This document shows, in pieces, positions 1 through 5,783 of a DNA stretch of 5,814 nt. The number at the start of each line of letters is the position of its first letter. Position 1 is the first letter of the stretch. The stretch is from Clostridia bacterium (GTDB lineage: Bacteria > Bacillota > Clostridia > UMGS1810): assembly GCA_016293435.1 (NCBI GenBank), contig JAEDEG010000144.1, forward strand, positions 1-5,814, read 5' to 3'. A model generated the notes under the pieces. It did no database searches and had not been told where the DNA came from. It saw nothing but the letters and a program-made list of their open reading frames with translations. The position numbers and the translations under genes are program-made.

Positions 1-1
1 C

Positions 2-214
2 GCACCGCATAATATAAGATGTGTCTGCGTTTCGCCGGGGCCGGTGCTCACAAGATTGTCTATGGCAAATATGAAAACGCCTATGGGCAGAGCTGCAGAA
101 CCACAGGAAATTATCAATTTGATTTTGTTTATCGCGTCTGATAAGGGACAGTTTATAAACGGAGAAAATATTATGATTGACGGCGGAAGAAATGCAGCGG
201 GAAGGAACTGTTGA
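2..214 (+). CDS. Short-chain dehydrogenase/reductase (SDR), C-terminal fragment
   Basis: The frame is open from the left edge and gives the last 70 residues of a protein that starts outside the window. It carries the C-terminal hallmarks of classical NAD(P)-dependent SDR oxidoreductases: an NIRCVCVSPGPVLT stretch (fragment residues 4-17) matching the usual N-[IV]-R-x-N-x-[IV]-x-P-G strand after the catalytic Tyr/Lys, then PMGRAAEPQEI, a helix ending in FIASD, and the INGENIMIDGG strand that closes the Rossmann fold. The usual Asn in the first motif is Cys here. The nucleotide-binding glycine motif and the catalytic Ser-Tyr-Lys are upstream and cannot be checked, so neither substrate nor cofactor can be named. 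The stop lies 2 bases before the next start codon, so the two genes are almost certainly co-transcribed and perhaps translationally coupled. An SDR next to a dehydroquinate dehydratase-like gene suggests oxidation or reduction of a cyclic polyol or shikimate-like compound (inference). Confidence 0.88.
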   Translation, partial: APHNIRCVCVSPGPVLTRLSMANMKTPMGRAAEPQEIINLILFIASDKGQFINGENIMIDGGRNAAGRNC

Positions 215-216
215 TT

Positions 217-975
217 ATGAAGCATTCTTTTTTTGAGCATGATAAAGCTTTGCTCACTGTTATGGTTCAAGCCGATAATCCCGACCGAATAAAAGAGCTT
301 GTTGATAAATCCGTTCCCGAGGGAGCCGAGGCTTTCGGAATGCAGTTTGAGCAGATGAAAAGCGAATACAAAACAAAAGATGTTTACAAGAATCTGTTTG
401 CATATACCAAAGATAAGCCGGTATATGTGACAAATTACAGAAATGCCTTAAACGAAGAAAAAACCGATGATATGCTCGCAGCAGAGCTTATTGAGCTTGC
501 AGAATGCGGAGCGGATTTGTGTGATGTTATGGGTGATTACTTTGACAGACAGCCCGATGAGGTTGCAGTTGATAAAACGGCAATAGAAAAGCAAAAGGAG
601 CTTATAATGGCAATTCACGGCAGGAGAGCAAAGGTTTTAATGTCTTCTCATGTATTTAAATATACTCCTGCCGAAAGAGTTCTTGAGATAGCTCTTGAGC
701 ATCAGAAACGTGGCGCCGATATTTGTAAAATAGTTACCGGAGCAGATACAATGGAACAACAGCTTGAAAATCTCAAAATCATAAATATGCTTAAAGAAAA
801 TCTTAAAATCCCATTTTTGTTTCTATGCGGCGGCGAATGTAATATCTTACGACGCATAGGCGGAGAGCTTGGCTGCTGTATGTATCTGTGCGTATACGAA
901 TATGACAAGCTGGCAACTGCGCAGCAGCCGCTTTTGAAAGAAGTGAAAATTATAAGAGATACAATAAATTTGTAA
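217..975 (+). CDS. aroD: Type I 3-dehydroquinate dehydratase family protein, divergent
   Basis: A 252-residue (beta/alpha)8-barrel protein, the usual size for class I dehydroquinate dehydratase, which dehydrates 3-dehydroquinate to 3-dehydroshikimate through a Schiff-base lysine. Both catalytic residues are visible: His145 in KVLMSSHVFKYTP and Lys171 in GADICKIV. Arg75 in TNYRNA fits the substrate-binding Arg82 of the Salmonella enzyme. Several other positions differ. The usual E-x-R motif of the second strand reads GMQ (41-43). The late SR...FGS-TF region reads LRRIGGELGCCMYL (211-224). The terminal SAPGQ loop reads TAQQP (234-238). It may therefore be a paralogue acting on a related compound rather than the housekeeping AroD. 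I chose ATG 217 because an AGGAA lies 9 bases upstream; an in-frame TTG at 211 is too close to that site and overlaps the SDR stop. It follows the SDR gene by 2 bases and ends before a strong hairpin. Family assignment is good; the exact reaction is uncertain. Confidence 0.82.
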   Translation: MKHSFFEHDKALLTVMVQADNPDRIKELVDKSVPEGAEAFGMQFEQMKSEYKTKDVYKNLFAYTKDKPVYVTNYRNALNEEKTDDMLAAELIELAECGADLCDVMGDYFDRQPDEVAVDKTAIEKQKELIMAIHGRRAKVLMSSHVFKYTPAERVLEIALEHQKRGADICKIVTGADTMEQQLENLKIINMLKENLKIPFLFLCGGECNILRRIGGELGCCMYLCVYEYDKLATAQQPLLKEVKIIRDTINL

Positions 976-996
976 AGCTAAAATTACCTTAGCTTT
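974..996. terminator. Small inverted repeat after the dehydratase-like gene
   Basis: A perfect 8-bp inverted repeat (AAAGCTAA, 7-base loop, TTAGCTTT) begins inside the stop codon of the dehydratase-like gene. It is AT-rich and is followed by GTTCGCC on the plus strand rather than a run of T. On the minus strand the sequence after it is T-richer (ACAAATTTATT). It could be a weak 3' end signal for either converging transcript, but the larger hairpin at 1025-1079 is the better terminator. Confidence 0.25.
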
Positions 997-1024
997 GTTC
1001 GCCGTAGTCCAAAATCGAAGCGTT

Positions 1025-1088
1025 TCCCTAAAGCAAAGCAAGAACCTCAAAAAATGAGGTCCTTGCTTTGCTTTAGGGATTATTTTTA
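1025..1088. terminator. Strong hairpin terminator between convergent operons
   Basis: A perfect 18-bp outer stem (1025-1042 with 1062-1079, TCCCTAAAGCAAAGCAAG and its complement), one A/C mismatch, then a 6-bp inner stem (ACCTCA/TGAGGT) around a loop of five A. On the plus strand it is followed by a T-rich stretch (TTATTTTTA), the pattern of an intrinsic terminator for the SDR/dehydratase operon. On the minus strand it lies about 57 bases beyond the groEL stop, and the sequence after it is not a clean T run (AAACGC), so it may only partly stop or stabilise the groEL transcript. No other hairpin of similar strength is seen between the two converging genes. Confidence 0.8.
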
Positions 1089-1135
1089 CAGCTTCTATTA
1101 TGAAAAATGCAATTTTTCGGTAACAAGATTATTTA

Positions 1136-2770
1136 TCAATACATTCCCATTCCACCGGGAGCACCTGCTGCAGGAGCGGCTGCAGCGTTGGGATCTTCCT
1201 TATCTGCAACAATGCTTTCTGTTGTGAGTACCATGCTTGCAACAGAAGCTGCATTCTGAAGAGCACTTCTTGTAACCTTTGCGGGGTCAACAATACCTGC
1301 TTCAACCATATCAACATATTCTTCTGTAAGAGCATTGAAACCAATACCCGGCTTATTGCCTTTGATTTTGTCAATGATAACACTGCCTTCTAATCCTGCA
1401 TTTGCAGCAATTTGCTTAACGGGTTCTTCAAGAGCCTTAAGTATGATTTTAACACCTGTTTTGGCATCGGGCTCAGAAACCTCGTCAATTGTCTTTTCTA
1501 CAGCCTGAATTGCATTGATGTAAGATGTACCGCCGCCTGCGATAATGCCTTCTTCAACAGCTGCTTTTGTAGCTGCAAGAGCATCTTCAATTCTGAGCTT
1601 CATTTCCTTCATTTCGGTTTCGGTAGCAGCACCAACCTTAATTACTGCAACACCTCCGGCAAGCTTAGCAAGTCTTTCAAGAAGCTTTTCTTTGTCAAAT
1701 TCGCTTGTGGTATCTTCGATCTGAGCTCTGATAACATTTACTCTGTCTTTGATAGCAGCAGAATCGCCGAGGCCGTCAACAATAATTGTGTTTTCTTTTT
1801 GAACCTTAACCTGCTTTGCACGACCGAGCATATCAATGGTTGTATCCTTGAGTTCAAGACCGAGCTCTTCGCTGATAACCTGACCGCCGGTAAGAATTGC
1901 AATATCCTTAAGCATTTCTTTTCTTCTGTCGCCAAATCCGGGAGCCTTAACTGCTACACAGGTAAATGTACCTCTGAGCTTGTTAACAATAAGAGTTGTA
2001 AGAGCTTCGCCTTCAATATCTTCTGCAATTATGATGAGCTTCTTGCCTTGCTGAACAATCTGCTCGAGTAAGGGGAGAACGTCTTGAATGTTAGAAATTT
2101 TCTTATCTGTAATAAGGAGATAAGCATCATCGATAACAGCTTCCATTTTTTCGGTATCTGTTACCATGTATGGAGAGATATATCCGCGGTCAAACTGCAT
2201 GCCTTCAACAACATCACAGTAGGTTTCTGCTGTTTTTGATTCTTCAACAGTGATAACACCGTCGCTTGTAACCTTTTCCATGGCATCGCTTATGAGCTCA
2301 CCGATATATTCGTTTGCGGCAGATACAGATGCAACTCTTGCAATATCATCTTTACCGCTAACCTTTTTACTGTTTGCGGCAATGTATGCTACAGCGGCAT
2401 CCACTGCTTTTTGGATACCTTTTTTAACAATCATTGGATTAGCACCTGCAGCCACATTCTTGAGACCTTCTCTGATGATAGCCTGAGCAAGGAGAGTAGC
2501 GGTTGTTGTACCGTCACCTGCTACATCGTTTGTTTTTGTAGCAACTTCCTTAACAAGCTGTGCACCCATGTTTTCAAATGCATCTTCAAGTTCAATTTCT
2601 TTTGCAATTGTTACACCATCATTGGTGATAAGGGGAGAACCGAATTTCTTGTCCAGAACAACGTTTCTGCCTTTGGGTCCGAGTGTGATTTTAACAGCGT
2701 CAGCAAGCTGGTCAACACCTGCCTGAAGTGCTCTTCTTGCTTCTTCGCCGAATAATACTTGTTTAGCCAT
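1136..2770 (-). CDS. groEL: Chaperonin GroEL (Hsp60, Cpn60)
   Basis: A full-length, uninterrupted 544-residue chaperonin that assembles into the double-ring folding chamber in the cytoplasm and uses ATP to fold client proteins together with GroES. Visible family features are the N-terminal MAKQVLFGEEARRAL, the nucleotide-site strand LGPKGRNVVLD (30-40), NDGVTIAKEIE (50-60) with the Asp51 expected at the catalytic position, GDGTTTAT (85-92), the chaperonin signature AAVEEGIIAGGG (403-414) with Asp396 just before it, and a C-terminal Gly/Met tail ending GGMGMY. The start is set at ATG 2770, with GGAGGT at 2778-2783 on the minus strand; an upstream in-frame ATG at 2800 would overlap groES and add ten residues foreign to the family. 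The gene follows groES by 19 bases and is expressed from the CIRCE-controlled promoter at 3185-3212. Very sure. Confidence 0.99.
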   Translation of the reverse strand: MAKQVLFGEEARRALQAGVDQLADAVKITLGPKGRNVVLDKKFGSPLITNDGVTIAKEIELEDAFENMGAQLVKEVATKTNDVAGDGTTTATLLAQAIIREGLKNVAAGANPMIVKKGIQKAVDAAVAYIAANSKKVSGKDDIARVASVSAANEYIGELISDAMEKVTSDGVITVEESKTAETYCDVVEGMQFDRGYISPYMVTDTEKMEAVIDDAYLLITDKKISNIQDVLPLLEQIVQQGKKLIIIAEDIEGEALTTLIVNKLRGTFTCVAVKAPGFGDRRKEMLKDIAILTGGQVISEELGLELKDTTIDMLGRAKQVKVQKENTIIVDGLGDSAAIKDRVNVIRAQIEDTTSEFDKEKLLERLAKLAGGVAVIKVGAATETEMKEMKLRIEDALAATKAAVEEGIIAGGGTSYINAIQAVEKTIDEVSEPDAKTGVKIILKALEEPVKQIAANAGLEGSVIIDKIKGNKPGIGFNALTEEYVDMVEAGIVDPAKVTRSALQNAASVASMVLTTESIVADKEDPNAAAAPAAGAPGGMGMY

Positions 2771-2789
2771 TTTTCTTACCTCCAAAAAA

Positions 2790-3074
2790 TTATTCAACAA
2801 CTGCGAGAATATCGCTTTGTCTTACTATGATGTTTTCTACGCCATCAAGCTTTACCTTTGTACCGGCATATTGGCTGATGAGAACCTTATCTCCAACCTT
2901 TACTTCCATAACAATTTCCTTGCCGTCAACCACGCCACCGGGGCCTACAGCGGTAATAATTGCTACCTGGGGCTTTTCCTGAGCACTGCCGGGAAGAACG
3001 ATACCGCTTTTGGTTGTTTCTTCACTCTCGGTCATTTTGATAACGACTCTGTCTGCCAATGGTTTAATTGTCAT
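2790..3074 (-). CDS. groES: Co-chaperonin GroES (Hsp10, Cpn10)
   Basis: A 94-residue protein, the normal length for GroES, which forms the heptameric lid of the GroEL chamber. It opens with IKPLADRVVIK, the conserved first strand. It carries the mobile loop EETTKSGIVLPGSAQEKP (18-35), whose I25-V26-L27 triplet is the hydrophobic contact with GroEL, followed by VGPGG and VKVGDKVLISQYAGTKVKLDG, and ends in SDILAVVE. A near-perfect ribosome binding site (AGGAGGT on the minus strand, 3082-3088) lies 7 bases before the ATG. It is the first gene of the groES-groEL operon, with an untranslated leader of about 100 bases that contains the CIRCE operator. No odd residues or breaks are seen. Confidence 0.99.
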   Translation of the reverse strand: MTIKPLADRVVIKMTESEETTKSGIVLPGSAQEKPQVAIITAVGPGGVVDGKEIVMEVKVGDKVLISQYAGTKVKLDGVENIIVRQSDILAVVE

Positions 3075-3154
3075 TTTACATACCTCCTAAATTTATTCCC
3101 TGACCTAACAAACGGTTTGAATGTCGAATGGGAATAATGTATTAACTTTTATAA

Positions 3155-3181
3155 TTAGCACTCTCTTTGCCAGAGTGCTAA
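3155..3181. promoter_or_regulatory. CIRCE operator (HrcA binding site)
   Basis: TTAGCACTC, nine spacer bases, then GAGTGCTAA: both 9-base arms match the CIRCE consensus perfectly. In Firmicutes the HrcA repressor binds this element and represses groESL until heat or unfolded protein occupies the chaperonin. It overlaps the predicted transcription start of groES (near 3178) and lies about 80 bases upstream of the groES start codon, the usual arrangement. It implies an hrcA gene elsewhere in this genome. Confidence 0.98.
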
Positions 3182-3184
3182 TTC

Positions 3185-3212
3185 ATATTAATATAATAAA
3201 ATTTTTTGGCAA
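3185..3212 (-). promoter_or_regulatory. Probable groES-groEL promoter (housekeeping sigma)
   Basis: On the minus strand TTGCCA (3207-3212, five of six to TTGACA) is followed after 16 bases by TAATAT (3185-3190, four of six to TATAAT). The predicted start, 6-8 bases further on, falls in the first CIRCE arm, so bound HrcA would block initiation. The flanks are very AT-rich. The remaining spacer up to the ychF stop (3213-3296) holds no clear hairpin followed by T residues, so some ychF read-through into groES is possible. Confidence 0.65.
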
Positions 3213-3296
3213 AAAAATCAATAATCAAATAGCTGAATTTTCATGGTTTTCATTGTTTTTTTTGGTCAAATTATACATATTTGTTAAAATTAAAGG

Positions 3297-4397
3297 TTAT
3301 ACATTAAATCTGAACAATACAATATCTCCGTCGTTCATAACATATTCCTTGCCTTCAAGTCTCACAAGACCTTTTTCTCTTGCAGCAGCATAAGTGCCGC
3401 AATTCATAAGGTCATCAAATGCCACAACCTCAGCTCTGATAAAGCCTTTTTCAAAGTCTGTGTGGATTTTGCCTGCTGCTTGAGGAGCTTTTGTGCCTTT
3501 CTTGATTGTCCATGCTCTGACTTCAGGCTTTCCTGCTGTAAGATAACTTATAAGACCGAGAAGCGAATAGCTTTTCTTTATAAGTCTGTTTAGTCCCGAT
3601 TCTTCAATCCCAAGATCTTCAAGGAAAATCTTTCTTTCTTCTTCGTCCTCAAGCTCAATTATTTCTTCTTCAAGCTTAGCACAAATGGGGAGCACCTCAC
3701 TGCCTTCCTCTGCGGCAATTTTGCTTAGCTCTTTTATAAAGTTATTGTCATCTATACCGTTTGCAAAATCCTCGTCAGACACATTTGCGGCGTAAATAAC
3801 GGGTTTTTTTGTAAGGAGAGCAACCTCTTTCAAAAGCTCCTCCTCTTCCTTGTCAAATTCCATCGTTCTTACACATTTGCCGCTCTCGAGCGCCGAGTAT
3901 ATTCTTTCTAACATATCGAGCTCTTTTTGAAACTTCTTGTCTCCGCCCTTCATTGCCTTTTTGGTACGGTCAATTCTTTTTTCAACCATCTCCATATCGG
4001 CAAATATAAGCTCTAAGTTTATGGTTTCAATGTCACGCTTTGGTCCGATACATCCGTCAACGTGTACGATGTTTGAGTCTTCAAAGCATCTTACAACATG
4101 AACTATGGCATCAACCTCTCTTATGTGCGAGAGAAATTTGTTTCCCAGACCTTCACCTTTGCTTGCACCCTTAACCAGACCTGCAATGTCTACAAACTCA
4201 ACTGTTGCGTATGTAATTTTGTCGGGGTTATACATTTGAGCAAGCTTGTCTACTCTTTCATCGGGTACGGTTACAACACCCACATTGGGCTCAATCGTGC
4301 AAAAAGGATAGTTTGCCGCTTCCGCACCGGCCTGCGTAATTGCATTAAAAAGTGTACTTTTGCCCACATTTGGTAAGCCTACTATTCCTAATTTCAT
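3297..4397 (-). CDS. ychF: Redox-regulated ATPase / ribosome-binding NTPase YchF (OLA1 family)
   Basis: A full-length 366-residue member of the YchF/OLA1 subfamily of Obg-related P-loop NTPases. In characterised members these bind ribosomes and prefer ATP over GTP. Visible features are the P-loop GLPNVGKST (7-15), NYPFCTIEPNVG (29-40), the Walker B/G3 motif DIAGLVKGASKGEGLGNKFLSHIR (70-93), and a coiled-coil-like charged helical segment at about 130-190. The G4-equivalent is NVSD (205-208); family members usually have N-x-x-E there. A C-terminal TGS domain runs from about 280 to 364 (EVRAWTIKKGTKAPQAAGKIHTDFEKGFIRAEVV). The start has AAAGGAG on the minus strand at 4410-4416, 12 bases upstream. 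It precedes groES on the same strand, but the CIRCE-controlled promoter lies between them, so the two are probably separately controlled. Only 75 bases separate it from the incoming integrase gene, so its native upstream region may have been displaced. Confidence 0.97.
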   Translation of the reverse strand: MKLGIVGLPNVGKSTLFNAITQAGAEAANYPFCTIEPNVGVVTVPDERVDKLAQMYNPDKITYATVEFVDIAGLVKGASKGEGLGNKFLSHIREVDAIVHVVRCFEDSNIVHVDGCIGPKRDIETINLELIFADMEMVEKRIDRTKKAMKGGDKKFQKELDMLERIYSALESGKCVRTMEFDKEEEELLKEVALLTKKPVIYAANVSDEDFANGIDDNNFIKELSKIAAEEGSEVLPICAKLEEEIIELEDEEERKIFLEDLGIEESGLNRLIKKSYSLLGLISYLTAGKPEVRAWTIKKGTKAPQAAGKIHTDFEKGFIRAEVVAFDDLMNCGTYAAAREKGLVRLEGKEYVMNDGDIVLFRFNV

Positions 4398-4472
4398 AAT
4401 ATATCACATCTCCTTTATTTTCAAGGGTTTCAGGCATTTTCTAAATGGCTTATACTCCATCTGTACGCCATC
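4398..4472. other. Probable element-chromosome junction (candidate attachment region)
   Basis: This 75-base spacer lies between the 3' end of the integrase gene and the start of ychF. Integrases of this family usually sit at the edge of their element with the 3' end facing the attachment site, so the crossover point should lie here or just inside the ychF 5' end. It contains the ychF ribosome binding site and an imperfect inverted repeat (GGCATTT 4433-4439 and AAATGGC 4443-4449, 3-base centre, one mismatch), the geometry expected of paired core sites for a tyrosine recombinase. The exact core cannot be fixed because the other end of the element is not in the window. Confidence 0.4.
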
Positions 4473-4484
4473 CTATGCCATCGT
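4454..4484. repeat. Three helically phased CCATC repeats at the integrase 3' end
   Basis: Three adjacent imperfect units, ACTCCATCTGT, ACGCCATCCT and ATGCCATCGT, place CCATC at 4457, 4468 and 4478, spaced 11 and 10 bases, about one helical turn. They straddle the integrase stop codon. Short direct repeats near the ends of Tn916-like elements serve as arm sites for the integrase N-terminal domain; these could be such sites (inference). They are short enough that chance is not excluded. Confidence 0.4.
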
Positions 4485-5666
4485 CTCTTTCATTTTCATT
4501 TCAAACTGCTGCATTGCATGAAGCATAGAATCATTGGTTGTGTGGGAATAGCGATCGAGTGTAGTTTTTATCGATGCATGCCCTAATATAGAAGATAAAA
4601 ATTTAAAATTAGCTCCGGATTCCACCATTCGAGTAGCGAAGGTGTGCCTAAGAGTATGTAAACAAAATCTTCGTATTTTTGCTTCATCACACAGCTTGTA
4701 AAGATGGGTATCATAAGAAGAATTCTTTGCCGGCTCTCCTGTTCTGTAATTGATAAATACAAGGTCTTTCATTACAAGAGTTGACTTCTCACCTGTATGT
4801 CTATCCATATACTCTAATGTCTGTAACAGAGTATCGGATTGCTTTCTCGTGTCTTTTGTGGCATAAACTTCTTGTAGTATTTCATACGCTCTGTCTGTCA
4901 GCGGTATAGTACGATAGCTTGTGGGTGTTTTTGGTGTTCCCGCTCTCCAATAGCCTCTGCTATGTCGATACTCTAACGTTTTGTTTACGGTTAGAGTGCG
5001 ATTTTCCCAATCTATACAGTCCCAAGTAAGTCCAACCATTTCTCCTGTACGCAAACCCGTTTCAAGTAATAGGGCGTACTGATAATAATTATGTGATCGC
5101 TTTGCCACTTCCAAGAACTTTTTTTGTTCCTCAATGGTGAGATATTTTATGTCATTTACTGCTTTTACAGGCTTTGTAAACCTTACGCCATCCATAGGGT
5201 GCTTTGTTATTAGGTCGTTCATAAGTGCCGACTTAAGCATTGTACCCATTGCTATAAAAGTTTGCCTTATTGTTGCCCCTGCGTAGTTCTCATTCATGTC
5301 ATTTAAGACCTTTTGACAATGAAGCGGTTTTACATTGGACAGTAGCAATTTGCCAATTACCGGCTGAATGTTTTGCTTATATCGTTCCCGATAATTTCTA
5401 CGGGTGTTAGGTGCTAAATCACCTACGATATTTTCAATCCAAAAGTTAAACCAATCATCGACAGTCATTTGTGATGATATGCCACGCTTGTTATGTTCGT
5501 CCTCATACTTTGCTTCGGCAAGCCACTTTTTAGCTTCATTAGGTTTATCAAAATACCTTTCAACTCTTTTGCCTGTAACCTTGCTTACAAATCTTGCGGA
5601 GTATTTTTTATCCTTTCTTTGATAAACTCCGGCACCGATTTCTTTTCCTTTTAAGTCTTTTCCCAT
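4473..5666 (-). CDS. int: Tyrosine integrase of a Tn916/phage-type mobile element
   Basis: An intact 397-residue site-specific recombinase that would catalyse integration and, with a helper protein, excision. Domain order: an arm-type DNA-binding domain at about 5-55 (KGKEIGAGVYQRKDKKYSARFV, typical of Firmicute ICE and prophage integrases), a SAM-like core-binding domain at about 66-165, and the catalytic domain from about 175 to the end. All catalytic residues are visible: Arg206 in TGLRTGE, Lys246 in the PKTPTSYR hairpin, His337 and Arg340 in HTLRHTF, His363 in LGHASIKTT, and the nucleophile Tyr373 in DRYSH. It should therefore be active. The start ATG at 5666 has AAAAGGAG on the minus strand (5677-5684), 10 bases upstream, and a strong promoter further up. 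The 3' end points at ychF. The element body, with excisionase and cargo, should lie beyond the right edge. Whether it is an ICE or a prophage cannot be told from this window. Confidence 0.95.
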   Translation of the reverse strand: MGKDLKGKEIGAGVYQRKDKKYSARFVSKVTGKRVERYFDKPNEAKKWLAEAKYEDEHNKRGISSQMTVDDWFNFWIENIVGDLAPNTRRNYRERYKQNIQPVIGKLLLSNVKPLHCQKVLNDMNENYAGATIRQTFIAMGTMLKSALMNDLITKHPMDGVRFTKPVKAVNDIKYLTIEEQKKFLEVAKRSHNYYQYALLLETGLRTGEMVGLTWDCIDWENRTLTVNKTLEYRHSRGYWRAGTPKTPTSYRTIPLTDRAYEILQEVYATKDTRKQSDTLLQTLEYMDRHTGEKSTLVMKDLVFINYRTGEPAKNSSYDTHLYKLCDEAKIRRFCLHTLRHTFATRMVESGANFKFLSSILGHASIKTTLDRYSHTTNDSMLHAMQQFEMKMKETMA

Positions 5667-5695
5667 ATCGTATCAACTCCTTTTATGTAAAGAGT

Positions 5696-5723
5696 CTGAC
5701 ACAGAGTAATATTATATCATAAT
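5696..5723 (+). promoter_or_regulatory. Possible divergent promoter facing away from the integrase
   Basis: On the plus strand CTGACA (5696-5701, five of six) is followed after 16 bases by CATAAT (5718-5723, five of six). It overlaps the integrase promoter head to head, so the two polymerases would compete and one operator could control both. It would drive rightward transcription into the element, starting near 5730. Confidence 0.4.
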
Positions 5724-5725
5724 AT
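5709..5725. promoter_or_regulatory. Palindrome over the integrase -10 box, possible operator
   Basis: ATATTAT, a 3-base centre ATC, then ATAATAT: a perfect 7-bp inverted repeat. It covers the -10 box of the integrase promoter and also the -10 box of a possible divergent promoter. A dyad in this place could be the operator of an element-encoded repressor (inference). Its pure A/T composition makes a chance match possible. Confidence 0.35.
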
Positions 5726-5739
5726 GCCTAAAAAGTCAA
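5711..5739 (-). promoter_or_regulatory. Integrase promoter, near-consensus extended -10
   Basis: On the minus strand TTGACT (5734-5739, five of six) is separated by exactly 17 bases from a perfect TATAAT (5711-5716), preceded by TG plus one base, an extended -10. The predicted start is near 5704, giving a leader of about 38 bases before the integrase ATG. This is the best promoter in the window, so the integrase is probably transcribed on its own, not only from an upstream excisionase operon. Confidence 0.82.
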
Positions 5740-5783
5740 TTAGATACGCAATTTTCGTGTCAAAATATGAATTGCAATATAAA

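Noticed and set aside
211..216. TTG 211 as start of the dehydratase-like gene
   Set aside because: It overlaps the SDR stop and is only about 3 bases from the AGGAA site; ATG 217 has proper spacing.
1103..1119. GAAAAAT/ATTTTTC inverted repeat downstream of groEL
   Set aside because: A short, pure A/T stem with a 3-base centre; too weak for a terminator beside the much stronger hairpin at 1025-1079.
1412..2071. A 219-codon plus-strand open frame opposite groEL
   Set aside because: It is antisense to a certain groEL, is rich in Cys, Asn and Phe as expected for a mirror frame, has no domain logic and no ribosome binding site. The same holds for the shorter plus-strand frames at 2250-2486, 2411-2755 and 2817-3137.
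2771..2800. Longer groEL start at ATG 2800
   Set aside because: It would overlap the groES 3' end and add MLNNFLEVRK, absent from the family; the GGAGGT site at 2778-2783 clearly serves ATG 2770.
3264..3275. TATAAT and TTGACC next to each other on the minus strand between ychF and groES
   Set aside because: They are in the wrong order and spacing to make one promoter, and neither has a matching partner element at 16-18 bases; the pair at 3185-3212 is better.
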